A DNA stretch of 64,000 nt. Origin: Gammaproteobacteria bacterium. Lineage in GTDB: Bacteria; Pseudomonadota; Gammaproteobacteria; Burkholderiales; Rhodocyclaceae. Shown here piece by piece: positions 22,661-29,979 of the stretch. The stretch's first letter is position 1; the number at the start of each line of letters is the position of its first letter. The notes beneath the pieces were generated by a model. It had not been told where the DNA came from and did no database searches. It was given only the letters and a program-made list of their open reading frames with translations. The DNA lies in the NCBI GenBank assembly GCA_018825305.1, contig JAHJEO010000019.1:1-64000 (forward strand), read 5' to 3'. The translations under genes were made by a program, and so were the position numbers.

Positions 22661-25165
22661 ATGACCAACCTCGGCGATACTTCCATGAACCACGTATTGT
22701 CCACCCCTGAGTTGGTAGCTATCTTCGCCGGCCTGCTGCTGATCGCGGCTGCGACCAAGGGTGTTGCCGACAGGTTCCGCCTGCCATTCACGGTCGCATT
22801 GGTGCTGGTGGGGATCGGCCTCAAGGAACTGGGCGAGATCGGCCCGTCGGCGCTGAGCTTCCTGGCCGACATCCGCGTCGCGCCGGAATTGATCCTCTAC
22901 GTGTTCCTGCCGACACTGGTGTTCGAGTCGGCCTACAACATGGATTCGCGCCTGCTTCGGCGCAATCTGGCGCCGGTGCTGACACTGGCGATACCGGGGC
23001 TGATCGTTTCGACCGGCCTCATCGGCGTGCTGGTCTGGGCCGCGACGCCCCTGGACCTGCCGGCCGCTCTGCTGCTGGGAGCGATCCTCAGCGCCACCGA
23101 TCCGGTGGCGGTGATATCCCTGTTCAAGCAGATGGGCGCCCCCAAGCGCCTCACCATCCTGGTCGAGGGCGAGAGCCTATTCAACGATGCCACCGCGCTG
23201 GTTGCGGCGAAGATTCTGGTCGGCGTGGTGGCAGTCGGTTACTTCAGCTGGGATGCCGCCGCGTCGGGCGTCGGCGAGTTCTTCCGGGTGTTCCTGGGGG
23301 GCATCGCGGTCGGCTGGCTGGCGGGGTTCGCGGTAGGTTGGGTGCTGGGCCGGGTGCGAACTTCGCCGCAGCTTGAAATCTCCCTCACCACCGTGCTTGC
23401 CTACGGTTCCTTCCTGCTCGCCGAGCATTGGCTGCATGTCAGCGGCGTGATGGCGGTGGTTGCTGCCGGCGTGGTGCTGGGCGGCTGGGGGCGCGCCAAG
23501 ATTTCCCCCTCGGTGGTCGGTTACATGGACCACTTCTGGGAGCACATGGCCTTCGTCGCCAATGTGCTGATCTTCCTGCTGGTGGGGCTGTCGGTGGATG
23601 TGCCGGCACTGTGGGCGACACTGCCCTATCTGCCGTGGGTGATCCTGGCGATGCTGCTTTCGCGCGCGGCCCTGGTCTATGGCCTGATGCCGCTGGTCGG
23701 CCGCTTGCCTGGGTCGCAGCCGGTTGGCATGCCCTACCAGACAGTGATGTTCTGGGGCGGTTTGCGCGGCGCGATCGCGCTGGCCATCGTGCTGAGCCTG
23801 CCGGCATTTCCCAACGCCGAACTGTTCATGCCACTGACCACCGGGGCGGTGCTGTTCACGCTGCTGGCGCAGGGGCTGACCATCGAGAAACTGATGCATC
23901 GCCTCGGCCTCGACCGTCCGCCGCTGGCCGACCGCCTGGCCCTGCTGGAGCGCGACCTGGCGGCGCAGGAACTGACCCTCGAACGCACGCCCGACCTGTT
24001 GCGCGGCGGCCAGTTCGCCCAGCACATTGCTGCGCGGCTGGAACGCAAGTGCCGTCAGAACTCGGCACATATCCGCCATGCGCTGGCGGACCTGCGACAA
24101 AAGGAAATGGGCCGCCACGAAGAATCGATGCTGCTCTACCTGCGTGCTTTCTCTGAGGAGCAGGCCTATTACCAGCGGCTCTACAACAACGGCCACCTGA
24201 GCGAGGGGGCCTACCGCGAACTACTGGCCGTGCTGTTGTTGCAAATCGATGCGATCCGCTACCAGGGGCGCTTCGAGCATGTGCGATCAAACCATTTCAA
24301 CCGCTTGCTGGAGCACGGCCTGTTCCGCCTGATCGACCGCCTGGACTGGGGCTGGCTGGCCGGTTTCGGCGAACGCCTGCGCACCCGTCGCATCGTGCGC
24401 AATTATGAAGAGGTGCTGGCCCACTACCAGGGCAATGGCTGGGTGCTGGCCAGCCTCGACCGCATGGCCACGGACGAAGGCATCCCGGCGGAAGTGGTCG
24501 AGGAGGTGCGCGGCCGCTATCGTCACTGGAACGAACTGGCACGCACCCAGCTCGACGGCGTCAGCGCGCAGTTCCCGGAATTCGTCAGCGCGATGCAGGA
24601 GCGCCTGAGCCAGCGCATCGCACTGCTGGCGGTGCAGGAAGCAACGGAGGCGCAGGTCGGTCGCGGCCTGCTGCCGCCAGGCATAGGCGAAGCCCAGATG
24701 GCGGATGTGTCGCGCCGGCTGGAGGACCTGCGTACGCCGGAACGAGCCCGGCTACGGGTGAATCCCGCCGAACTGCTGGGCAAGGTGCCGTTCTTTCGGC
24801 AACTCTCGTCCGCCGATTTTTCCGAAATCACGCCGCTGCTCAAGCGACGCAGCGTGACCGAGCACGAGGCCATCGTCAGCCAGGGCGAAGCGGGCGATGC
24901 GCTTTACCTGATCGCTCGTGGCGTCGTCCGCGTGCTGCGTTCCGACGATGGAGAGGAACATGCGCTCGGCACCCTGTTGGCCGGCGACTTTTTCGGAGAA
25001 CAGGCGCTGCTCCACGACGAGCCGCGCAACGCAACCTGCCGCGCCGTCACCCCCTGCGTGCTTTACCAGTTGCAGCGCGACGATTTCGCGGAACTGCGGC
25101 GCCGTTGGCCGGCCATCGAGGCGGCCGTGACGAGTACTGACCAGGCGCGACGGGCCGAAGCGTAG
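22661..25165 (+). CDS. CPA1-type Na+/H+ antiporter with cyclic-nucleotide-binding tail
   Basis: The 834-residue product has 11-13 membrane helices in the first ~410 residues, with LSATDPVAVISLFK and EGESLFNDATALV, the ion-binding motifs of monovalent cation/proton antiporters. A long helical cytoplasmic region (about 420-700) follows, and a Crp-like cNMP-binding domain at about 704-825 contains AGDFFGEQALLHDEPRNATCRA. Import/export would be gated by a nucleotide or serve pH and sodium homeostasis. The start is the ATG at 22661 or the one at 22685; neither has a clear ribosome-binding site. It converges on sulP, which also has a cNMP domain. Confidence 0.88.
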   Translation: MTNLGDTSMNHVLSTPELVAIFAGLLLIAAATKGVADRFRLPFTVALVLVGIGLKELGEIGPSALSFLADIRVAPELILYVFLPTLVFESAYNMDSRLLRRNLAPVLTLAIPGLIVSTGLIGVLVWAATPLDLPAALLLGAILSATDPVAVISLFKQMGAPKRLTILVEGESLFNDATALVAAKILVGVVAVGYFSWDAAASGVGEFFRVFLGGIAVGWLAGFAVGWVLGRVRTSPQLEISLTTVLAYGSFLLAEHWLHVSGVMAVVAAGVVLGGWGRAKISPSVVGYMDHFWEHMAFVANVLIFLLVGLSVDVPALWATLPYLPWVILAMLLSRAALVYGLMPLVGRLPGSQPVGMPYQTVMFWGGLRGAIALAIVLSLPAFPNAELFMPLTTGAVLFTLLAQGLTIEKLMHRLGLDRPPLADRLALLERDLAAQELTLERTPDLLRGGQFAQHIAARLERKCRQNSAHIRHALADLRQKEMGRHEESMLLYLRAFSEEQAYYQRLYNNGHLSEGAYRELLAVLLLQIDAIRYQGRFEHVRSNHFNRLLEHGLFRLIDRLDWGWLAGFGERLRTRRIVRNYEEVLAHYQGNGWVLASLDRMATDEGIPAEVVEEVRGRYRHWNELARTQLDGVSAQFPEFVSAMQERLSQRIALLAVQEATEAQVGRGLLPPGIGEAQMADVSRRLEDLRTPERARLRVNPAELLGKVPFFRQLSSADFSEITPLLKRRSVTEHEAIVSQGEAGDALYLIARGVVRVLRSDDGEEHALGTLLAGDFFGEQALLHDEPRNATCRAVTPCVLYQLQRDDFAELRRRWPAIEAAVTSTDQARRAEA

Positions 25166-25202
25166 CCACCACCGGAAGCAGCCCTGTTCCACGCTTTGGT
25201 CG

Positions 25203-25227
25203 CCGTCCCGCCAGCGCCGACTTTTTT
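25203..25227 (-). repeat. dispersed 24-bp repeat, copy 3 (intergenic)
   Basis: Minus strand reads AAAAAAGTCGGCGCTGGCG, then GG, then ACGG. It is the only strong copy outside a gene, in the 63-base gap between the converging antiporter and sulP genes, ending one base from the sulP stop codon. It has no inverted repeat, so it is unlikely to be a hairpin terminator by itself. Confidence 0.82.
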
Positions 25228-25228
25228 G

Positions 25229-27442
25229 CTACGACTCCAGCGCCTGCAGTTCGGCGTTGGCGTAGCGCAGGCGGCCGGTGAGCACGCTGGCGAGGCCTTC
25301 CATGAGCTTGAGCGCCGCTTTCTTGTGTTCGTCGGCGAAGGCATCGAAGGTCTTGCGCGAGAGCACGAACAGTTCGACCTCGGTGTAGGCGATGGCGTCG
25401 GCCGAGCGGGCGGCGCCATCGAGGAAGGCCATTTCGCCGAAGAAGTCGCCGCGACCGAAGGTGCTGAGGTGGCGGGCCTGCTTGGCGCCGAGCGGCAGCA
25501 TGATGCGCACCGAGCCGCGACGGATCAGGAATATTTCGTCGCCGGCCTCGCCGCGCGCGAAGATGCGGTCGCCGGACTTGACGGAACGTTTTTCGAGTCG
25601 TTGTTCCAGCGCGGTCAGGGTTTCCTCCTTGCGGCCCTTGAACAGCGCGAGTTCATGCAGGTCGAGCGGCTTCTCGGCGGTGCGCTCCAGCGCGGCCTCC
25701 TGCAGGATGCGGTTTTCGATCCACTCCTGCGCGGCATCGAGCTCGCCGAAGATGCGGGCGGCACTCTTCGACGGTGCAAGGCCGATCTGGTCGAAAAAGT
25801 GCTGCATGTCCTTGCCCGAAGGCAGGTTCTGCGGCAACTGGCTGTAGACGAGGTAGCCGCCCTTGTCGGCCATCATGTCGCGGATCTGGTCGAGCATGTG
25901 GGCGGCCGTGACGTCGATGGTCTGCACCCGGCGCATGTCGAGCACGATGTACTTGCGTGCCTTGAGCTCAGGTTCGAGAACGCTATAGAGCTGGTCGGTG
26001 GTGCCGAAGAAGAGGGCGCCCTGCAATTCGACGATGACGGCCTGGTCGCCGCGCTGTTCAAGGATCTCCATTTCATCCTGCAGGCGGATCTGCTTGGAGA
26101 AGCTCTGGTTGCCGTAGGCCTTGCGGCGGACGATGCTGCCGCCGATCTGCTCGCGGATGAAAAGGAAGATGGCCAGCACGATGCCGGTGGCGGAAGCGGG
26201 AATCAGGCCGATCGTCAGCGCCACCGCCACGACGGCGATGATGACGAAGAAATCGAGGATGGTGTGGGGCGACTTCAGCAACTGCAGGCTGTGGCGATCG
26301 ATCATGCGTACGCCGATGACGATGAGGATGCCGGCCAGCGCTGCCACCGGCACCCAGGCGATGAAACTTGCCAGCAACAGGAAGGCAAGCAGCGCCAGCA
26401 CGCCTTCCATGACGCCGGACAGGCGGCTGGCGGCGCCGCTGGACAGATTCACCAGCGTGGCGCCCATGGTGCCGGCGCCGGGAATGCCGCCGATAAGGCC
26501 CGAGGCCATGTTGCCCAGGCCCTGGCCGATCAGTTCGCGATTGGAGTCGTGGCGCGAGCGCGTCAGCGCATCGAGTACCACGCAGGTCTTGAGGGTGTCG
26601 ATGGAAAGCAGCACCGCCAGTGTCAACGCCGGCATCAGCAATAGTTGCAGTTGCGCCAGGTCGATGGCAGCCATGGCGTCGAATCGCCCCATGAAGGCCT
26701 CACTGAAGCCCCCGCCACTGCCCCCGCCCATGGGGCCGACGATCAGGCGGTTGCCCTCGACCACCAGCAGGGTGGGGTCGAGCAGGCCGAGGCCGAAATA
26801 GGCCAGCACCCCGGCGGCGAGACCAAGGATCGCGGCCGGCACCCGCTTGGTCACCCTCGGTGAGCCGACCATGACGGCGATGGTGACGGCGCCGACGACG
26901 ATGCCCTGCCAGCGCCATGCATCGGCGGCGAGCAGCGACTGCCAGAAGTGGATTTCCTTGGGCACGCCGAGGAACTTCGGCACCTGGCTGGCGATGATGA
27001 TCAGGCCGACGCCGGAGAGATAGCCGCTGACCACCGGGTAGGGCATGTACTTGATGAGGCGGCCGAGCCCGACCGTGCCGAAGATGACCTGCAGGGCGCC
27101 GGCCATGAGGCCGATGATCATCAGCATCAGCAGGGCGGCTTCGAGTGCCGCGCCGCGCTGCAGGAACTCGATGGCAAAGGCCGAGAGTACCGCTGCGGCC
27201 GGCGCGCAGGGCGCGGTGATCAGTCGCTGGGTGCCGCCCAGCGCCGGTGCGATCAGTCCAAGCGCGGTGGCACCGAGTATGCCGGCCAGCGCCCCGTAGG
27301 CGGCATAGGAAGCGCCCAGCGGCGAATAGATGGTGACGCCGAATGCGATGGCCGATGGCAGCGCCACCAGCATCGCGGCGAGCCCGCCCCAGAAATCACC
27401 GGCGAGATTGGGTGACAGGCGGACGAGGAGGGACTGGGTCAT
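25229..27442 (-). CDS. SulP anion transporter with STAS and cNMP-binding domains
   Basis: The 737-residue SulP-family permease is a sulfate, bicarbonate or other anion carrier. About ten to twelve membrane segments fill residues 10-420, starting LVRLSPNLAGDFWGGLAAM. A STAS domain lies at about 430-540 (VELQGALFFGTTDQLYSVL). A Crp-like cNMP-binding domain lies at about 610-725 with RGDFFGEMAFLDGAARSADA. It is downstream of dctM on the same strand. The ATG at 27442 has no good ribosome-binding site of its own; a strong AGGAGG lies 48 bases upstream ahead of a 14-codon frame whose stop overlaps this ATG. Alternative in-frame starts are GTG 27490 and ATT 27484. Confidence 0.88.
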   Translation of the reverse strand: MTQSLLVRLSPNLAGDFWGGLAAMLVALPSAIAFGVTIYSPLGASYAAYGALAGILGATALGLIAPALGGTQRLITAPCAPAAAVLSAFAIEFLQRGAALEAALLMLMIIGLMAGALQVIFGTVGLGRLIKYMPYPVVSGYLSGVGLIIIASQVPKFLGVPKEIHFWQSLLAADAWRWQGIVVGAVTIAVMVGSPRVTKRVPAAILGLAAGVLAYFGLGLLDPTLLVVEGNRLIVGPMGGGSGGGFSEAFMGRFDAMAAIDLAQLQLLLMPALTLAVLLSIDTLKTCVVLDALTRSRHDSNRELIGQGLGNMASGLIGGIPGAGTMGATLVNLSSGAASRLSGVMEGVLALLAFLLLASFIAWVPVAALAGILIVIGVRMIDRHSLQLLKSPHTILDFFVIIAVVAVALTIGLIPASATGIVLAIFLFIREQIGGSIVRRKAYGNQSFSKQIRLQDEMEILEQRGDQAVIVELQGALFFGTTDQLYSVLEPELKARKYIVLDMRRVQTIDVTAAHMLDQIRDMMADKGGYLVYSQLPQNLPSGKDMQHFFDQIGLAPSKSAARIFGELDAAQEWIENRILQEAALERTAEKPLDLHELALFKGRKEETLTALEQRLEKRSVKSGDRIFARGEAGDEIFLIRRGSVRIMLPLGAKQARHLSTFGRGDFFGEMAFLDGAARSADAIAYTEVELFVLSRKTFDAFADEHKKAALKLMEGLASVLTGRLRYANAELQALES

Positions 27443-27483
27443 GGTGCGCGCTCGAAAGGGTCGGGGCCACGATTTCCGACCAA
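27439..27483 (-). CDS. possible 14-codon coupled leader cistron before sulP
   Basis: After the dctM stop (27497) an ideal AGGAGG (27490-27495) lies 6 bases before a TTG at 27483. This opens a frame encoding MVGNRGPDPFERAP and ends in TGA overlapping the sulP ATG as ATGA. This arrangement would let ribosomes re-initiate on sulP. It may equally be a by-product of an upstream in-frame sulP start, so it is a proposal only. Confidence 0.3.
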   Translation of the reverse strand: MVGNRGPDPFERAP

Positions 27484-27496
27484 TATACACCTCCTG

Positions 27497-28825
27497 CTAG
27501 GGTGGAAATGTGTGCACCAGATAGAGCGAAATTCCGGGGAAGAACAGCAGCAGGACGATGCGCAGCAGGTCCGAAACCAGGAAGGGAATCACCCCCTTGA
27601 AGGTCTCAAGCAGCGGCACGTCGCGCGCCAGGCGGTTGATGATGTAGACGTTCATGCCGACGGGCGGATGAATCAGGCCAATTTCCACCACCATCAGGGC
27701 CAGGATGCCGAACCAGAGCGATTTGTCGGTCTGCGACAAGCCGACGAAATCCAGCCCCATCACCACCGGGTAGAAGATCGGGATGGTGAGCAGGATCATG
27801 GCCAGAGAATCCATGACGCAGCCGAGCAGGACGTAGATCAGCAGGATCGTCGCCATCACCAGCAGCGGCGACAGGCCGCTGTCCCTGACCCAGGCAGCCA
27901 GTTCGGCGGGCAGTTGCGATAGCGCCAGGGCGGAGTTCAGCATGTCCGCGCCGAGCAGCACGAGGAAGATCATCGCCGTGGCCTGGGCCGTTCCCAGCAG
28001 GCTGTCCAGCAGGCCATCGCGGCGCATGCCACCGCTGATTGCGGCGAGCAGGCCGCAGGCGGCGGCGCCGATTGCGGCAGCCTCGGTCGGGTTGGCCCAG
28101 CCGCCGTAGATGCCGACGATGACGACGACGAAGACCAGCAGCACCGGCAGCACGGCCAGAAAGCTGGCGAACCGTTCCCGCCACGGTGTCGGCGAACCAG
28201 CCGGCCCGGCAGCGGGGTCGAAGCCGACCACGACGCGTACCACCAGCACATAACCAAGCACGGCGATGACGCCGGGCAGCAGGGCGGCCATGAAGAGCTT
28301 GCCGATCGACTCCTGCGTCAGGATGGCGTAGATCACCAGCGGCACCGATGGCGGAATCAGGATGCCAAGCGTGCCGCCGGCGGCCAGTGCGCCGGTGGAC
28401 AGCGCCCCGGAATAGCCGGCGCGGCGCAGTTCCGGCAGGGCCACCTGGCCCATGGTCGCTGCCGTTGCCAGCGACGAACCGCAGATCGCGCCGAAACCGG
28501 CGCAAGCACCGATGGAAGCGATCGCCACGCCGCCCCTGTGATGGCCGAAAAACGCGGCAACGAAACGGAACAGCGCCCGCGACAGCCCGCCATGGGTGGC
28601 GAACTGGCCCATCAGCAGGAACAGCGGAATCACGATCAGGTCGTAGTTGGAAAGGCGGGCGTAGGCGAGGTTTTTCAGCGAATTGAGCAGCGGCGCCATG
28701 TCACCGACGAAATAGACGTAGCCGCCGGCGCCCACCATGAACATGGCGATGCCGATGGGAATCCTCATGACCAGCAGCAGCATGAGGCTGCCGAACATCC
28801 AGAGGCCGCCCGCGGTTCCGCTCAT
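27497..28825 (-). CDS. dctM: TRAP transporter large permease (DctM)
   Basis: The 442-residue protein has about 12 membrane helices and is the large permease subunit of a TRAP transporter, which imports carboxylates or related solutes using the sodium gradient. Typical segments are ACAGFGAICGSSLATAATMG, GGTLGILIPPSVPLVIYAI and LIHPPVGMNVYIIN. The ATG at 28825 overlaps the dctQ stop by 4 bases (ATGA); an upstream in-frame extension to 28999 lies inside dctQ and is rejected. The periplasmic binding protein DctP is not in the adjacent genes, so the solute cannot be named. Confidence 0.93.
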   Translation of the reverse strand: MSGTAGGLWMFGSLMLLLVMRIPIGIAMFMVGAGGYVYFVGDMAPLLNSLKNLAYARLSNYDLIVIPLFLLMGQFATHGGLSRALFRFVAAFFGHHRGGVAIASIGACAGFGAICGSSLATAATMGQVALPELRRAGYSGALSTGALAAGGTLGILIPPSVPLVIYAILTQESIGKLFMAALLPGVIAVLGYVLVVRVVVGFDPAAGPAGSPTPWRERFASFLAVLPVLLVFVVVIVGIYGGWANPTEAAAIGAAACGLLAAISGGMRRDGLLDSLLGTAQATAMIFLVLLGADMLNSALALSQLPAELAAWVRDSGLSPLLVMATILLIYVLLGCVMDSLAMILLTIPIFYPVVMGLDFVGLSQTDKSLWFGILALMVVEIGLIHPPVGMNVYIINRLARDVPLLETFKGVIPFLVSDLLRIVLLLFFPGISLYLVHTFPP

Positions 28826-29406
28826 GGCCGACGCCCGCGCGCCATGTCCATCTGATGGATGAACAGGTAGCCGCCTGCCACCGCCAGCAACACGAAGCCC
28901 GGCACCATCAGGGCCTGCGGAATCCACACCGGCCAGGCCAGGATCATCGATGTCTCGCCGGCGTCCCGGAGCATCATCGCGCCGGCCCAGGTGCGCCATG
29001 CCAGCAGTGCGCCGAACAGGCCGACCAGCAGCGAGCCGATGGCATCGATGACCCAGAGAAGCTTGCGCGGCAGGCGGTGGGTGAAGAAATCCACCTTGAT
29101 GTCGCCATGCCGCAGGTGGCAGTAGGGAAAAAATGTCGCGGCGGCGCAGGCCGCCAGCATCTGCAGGACTTCGACATCGCCGGGCACGACGAAGCCGAAC
29201 AGTTTCCGCCCGACGATGGATACGACCAGCATGACCACCAAACCGATGAATACCAGGCCGCCGACTATGGCCAGTCGCCGCGCCAGCGCCAGCAGCAGGT
29301 CGCCGGCGGGCCCGAAGGTGTCACTCAGGACGTAGGGAGTGGAGAGTTCGCTTTCCTGCACGCCGCATTTTCCTACAGTTGGCTCAACCGCAGAGCTTGA
29401 AGGCAT
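28822..29406 (-). CDS. dctQ: TRAP transporter small permease (DctQ)
   Basis: The product is 194 residues from the ATG at 29406, with four membrane helices (about 45-68, 80-105, 120-142, 160-185) in the DctQ pattern, including the GRKLFGFVVPGDVEVLQ segment. It forms the membrane complex with the overlapping dctM. The start is uncertain because the 5' end reaches within 40 bases of the divergent phosphatase gene; in-frame starts further upstream would overlap that gene. No clear ribosome-binding site is seen. Confidence 0.85.
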   Translation of the reverse strand: MPSSSAVEPTVGKCGVQESELSTPYVLSDTFGPAGDLLLALARRLAIVGGLVFIGLVVMLVVSIVGRKLFGFVVPGDVEVLQMLAACAAATFFPYCHLRHGDIKVDFFTHRLPRKLLWVIDAIGSLLVGLFGALLAWRTWAGAMMLRDAGETSMILAWPVWIPQALMVPGFVLLAVAGGYLFIHQMDMARGRRP

Positions 29407-29446
29407 AATCACGGCCGGAATAAATTCAAAGGAAGGCTGCAAGTCG

Positions 29447-29911
29447 GTGCAAATTCTTTTCGTCTGCATGGGCAACATTTGCCGTTCGCCCACGGCCGAA
29501 GGCGTGGTGCGCGCGCATCTGGAGCGGGCCGGGCTGACGTCGGGGGTAACGATCGACTCCGCCGGAACGCACGACTATCACATCGGCGCACCGCCGGATG
29601 CGCGGGCCACGAAGGCGGCCGCCAGTCGCGGTTACGACCTTTCGGACTTGCGTGCTCGGCACGTCACCGAGTTCGACTTCGCGCGCTTCGACCGTATCCT
29701 GGCGATGGATCGCGACAATCTGTCCCTGCTGCGCCAGGCCTGCCCGGCCGAGCATCGCCACAAACTGGCACTGCTCCTCGAATATTCACGCAATTTCGCC
29801 GAGCGCGAGGTGCCTGATCCTTATTACGGCGGTGCCGATGGCTTCGAGCATGTTCTCGATCTGATCGAGGATGCCGCTGCCGGGCTGATCGACAGCATGG
29901 CCGCCAAGTAA
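29447..29911 (+). CDS. low-molecular-weight protein-tyrosine phosphatase
   Basis: The 154-residue phosphatase has the CX5R active-site loop Cys7-Met-Gly-Asn-Ile-Cys-Arg13-Ser and the general acid Asp124 in DPYYGGADGF. It removes phosphate from tyrosine in proteins, often those of exopolysaccharide export systems, although no kinase is adjacent here. The GTG at 29447 is chosen because GGAAGG lies 10 bases upstream and the family starts right before the FVCMGNICRSP segment. It is divergent from dctQ and converges on rne across a strong bidirectional terminator. Confidence 0.92.
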   Translation: MQILFVCMGNICRSPTAEGVVRAHLERAGLTSGVTIDSAGTHDYHIGAPPDARATKAAASRGYDLSDLRARHVTEFDFARFDRILAMDRDNLSLLRQACPAEHRHKLALLLEYSRNFAEREVPDPYYGGADGFEHVLDLIEDAAAGLIDSMAAK

Positions 29912-29926
29912 GTCGGCACCAAGCAA

Positions 29927-29959
29927 AACGGGCACGCCGTCTGGCGTGCCCGTTTCTTT
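29927..29959. terminator. bidirectional terminator between phosphatase and rne
   Basis: A 12-bp stem AACGGGCACGCC (29927-29938) and GGCGTGCCCGTT (29943-29954) with a four-base loop is followed by TCTTTTT on the plus strand and preceded by AAAA, giving TTTT on the minus strand. It serves both converging genes. Confidence 0.9.
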
Positions 29960-29979
29960 TTACGACTGCTGCAACTACT

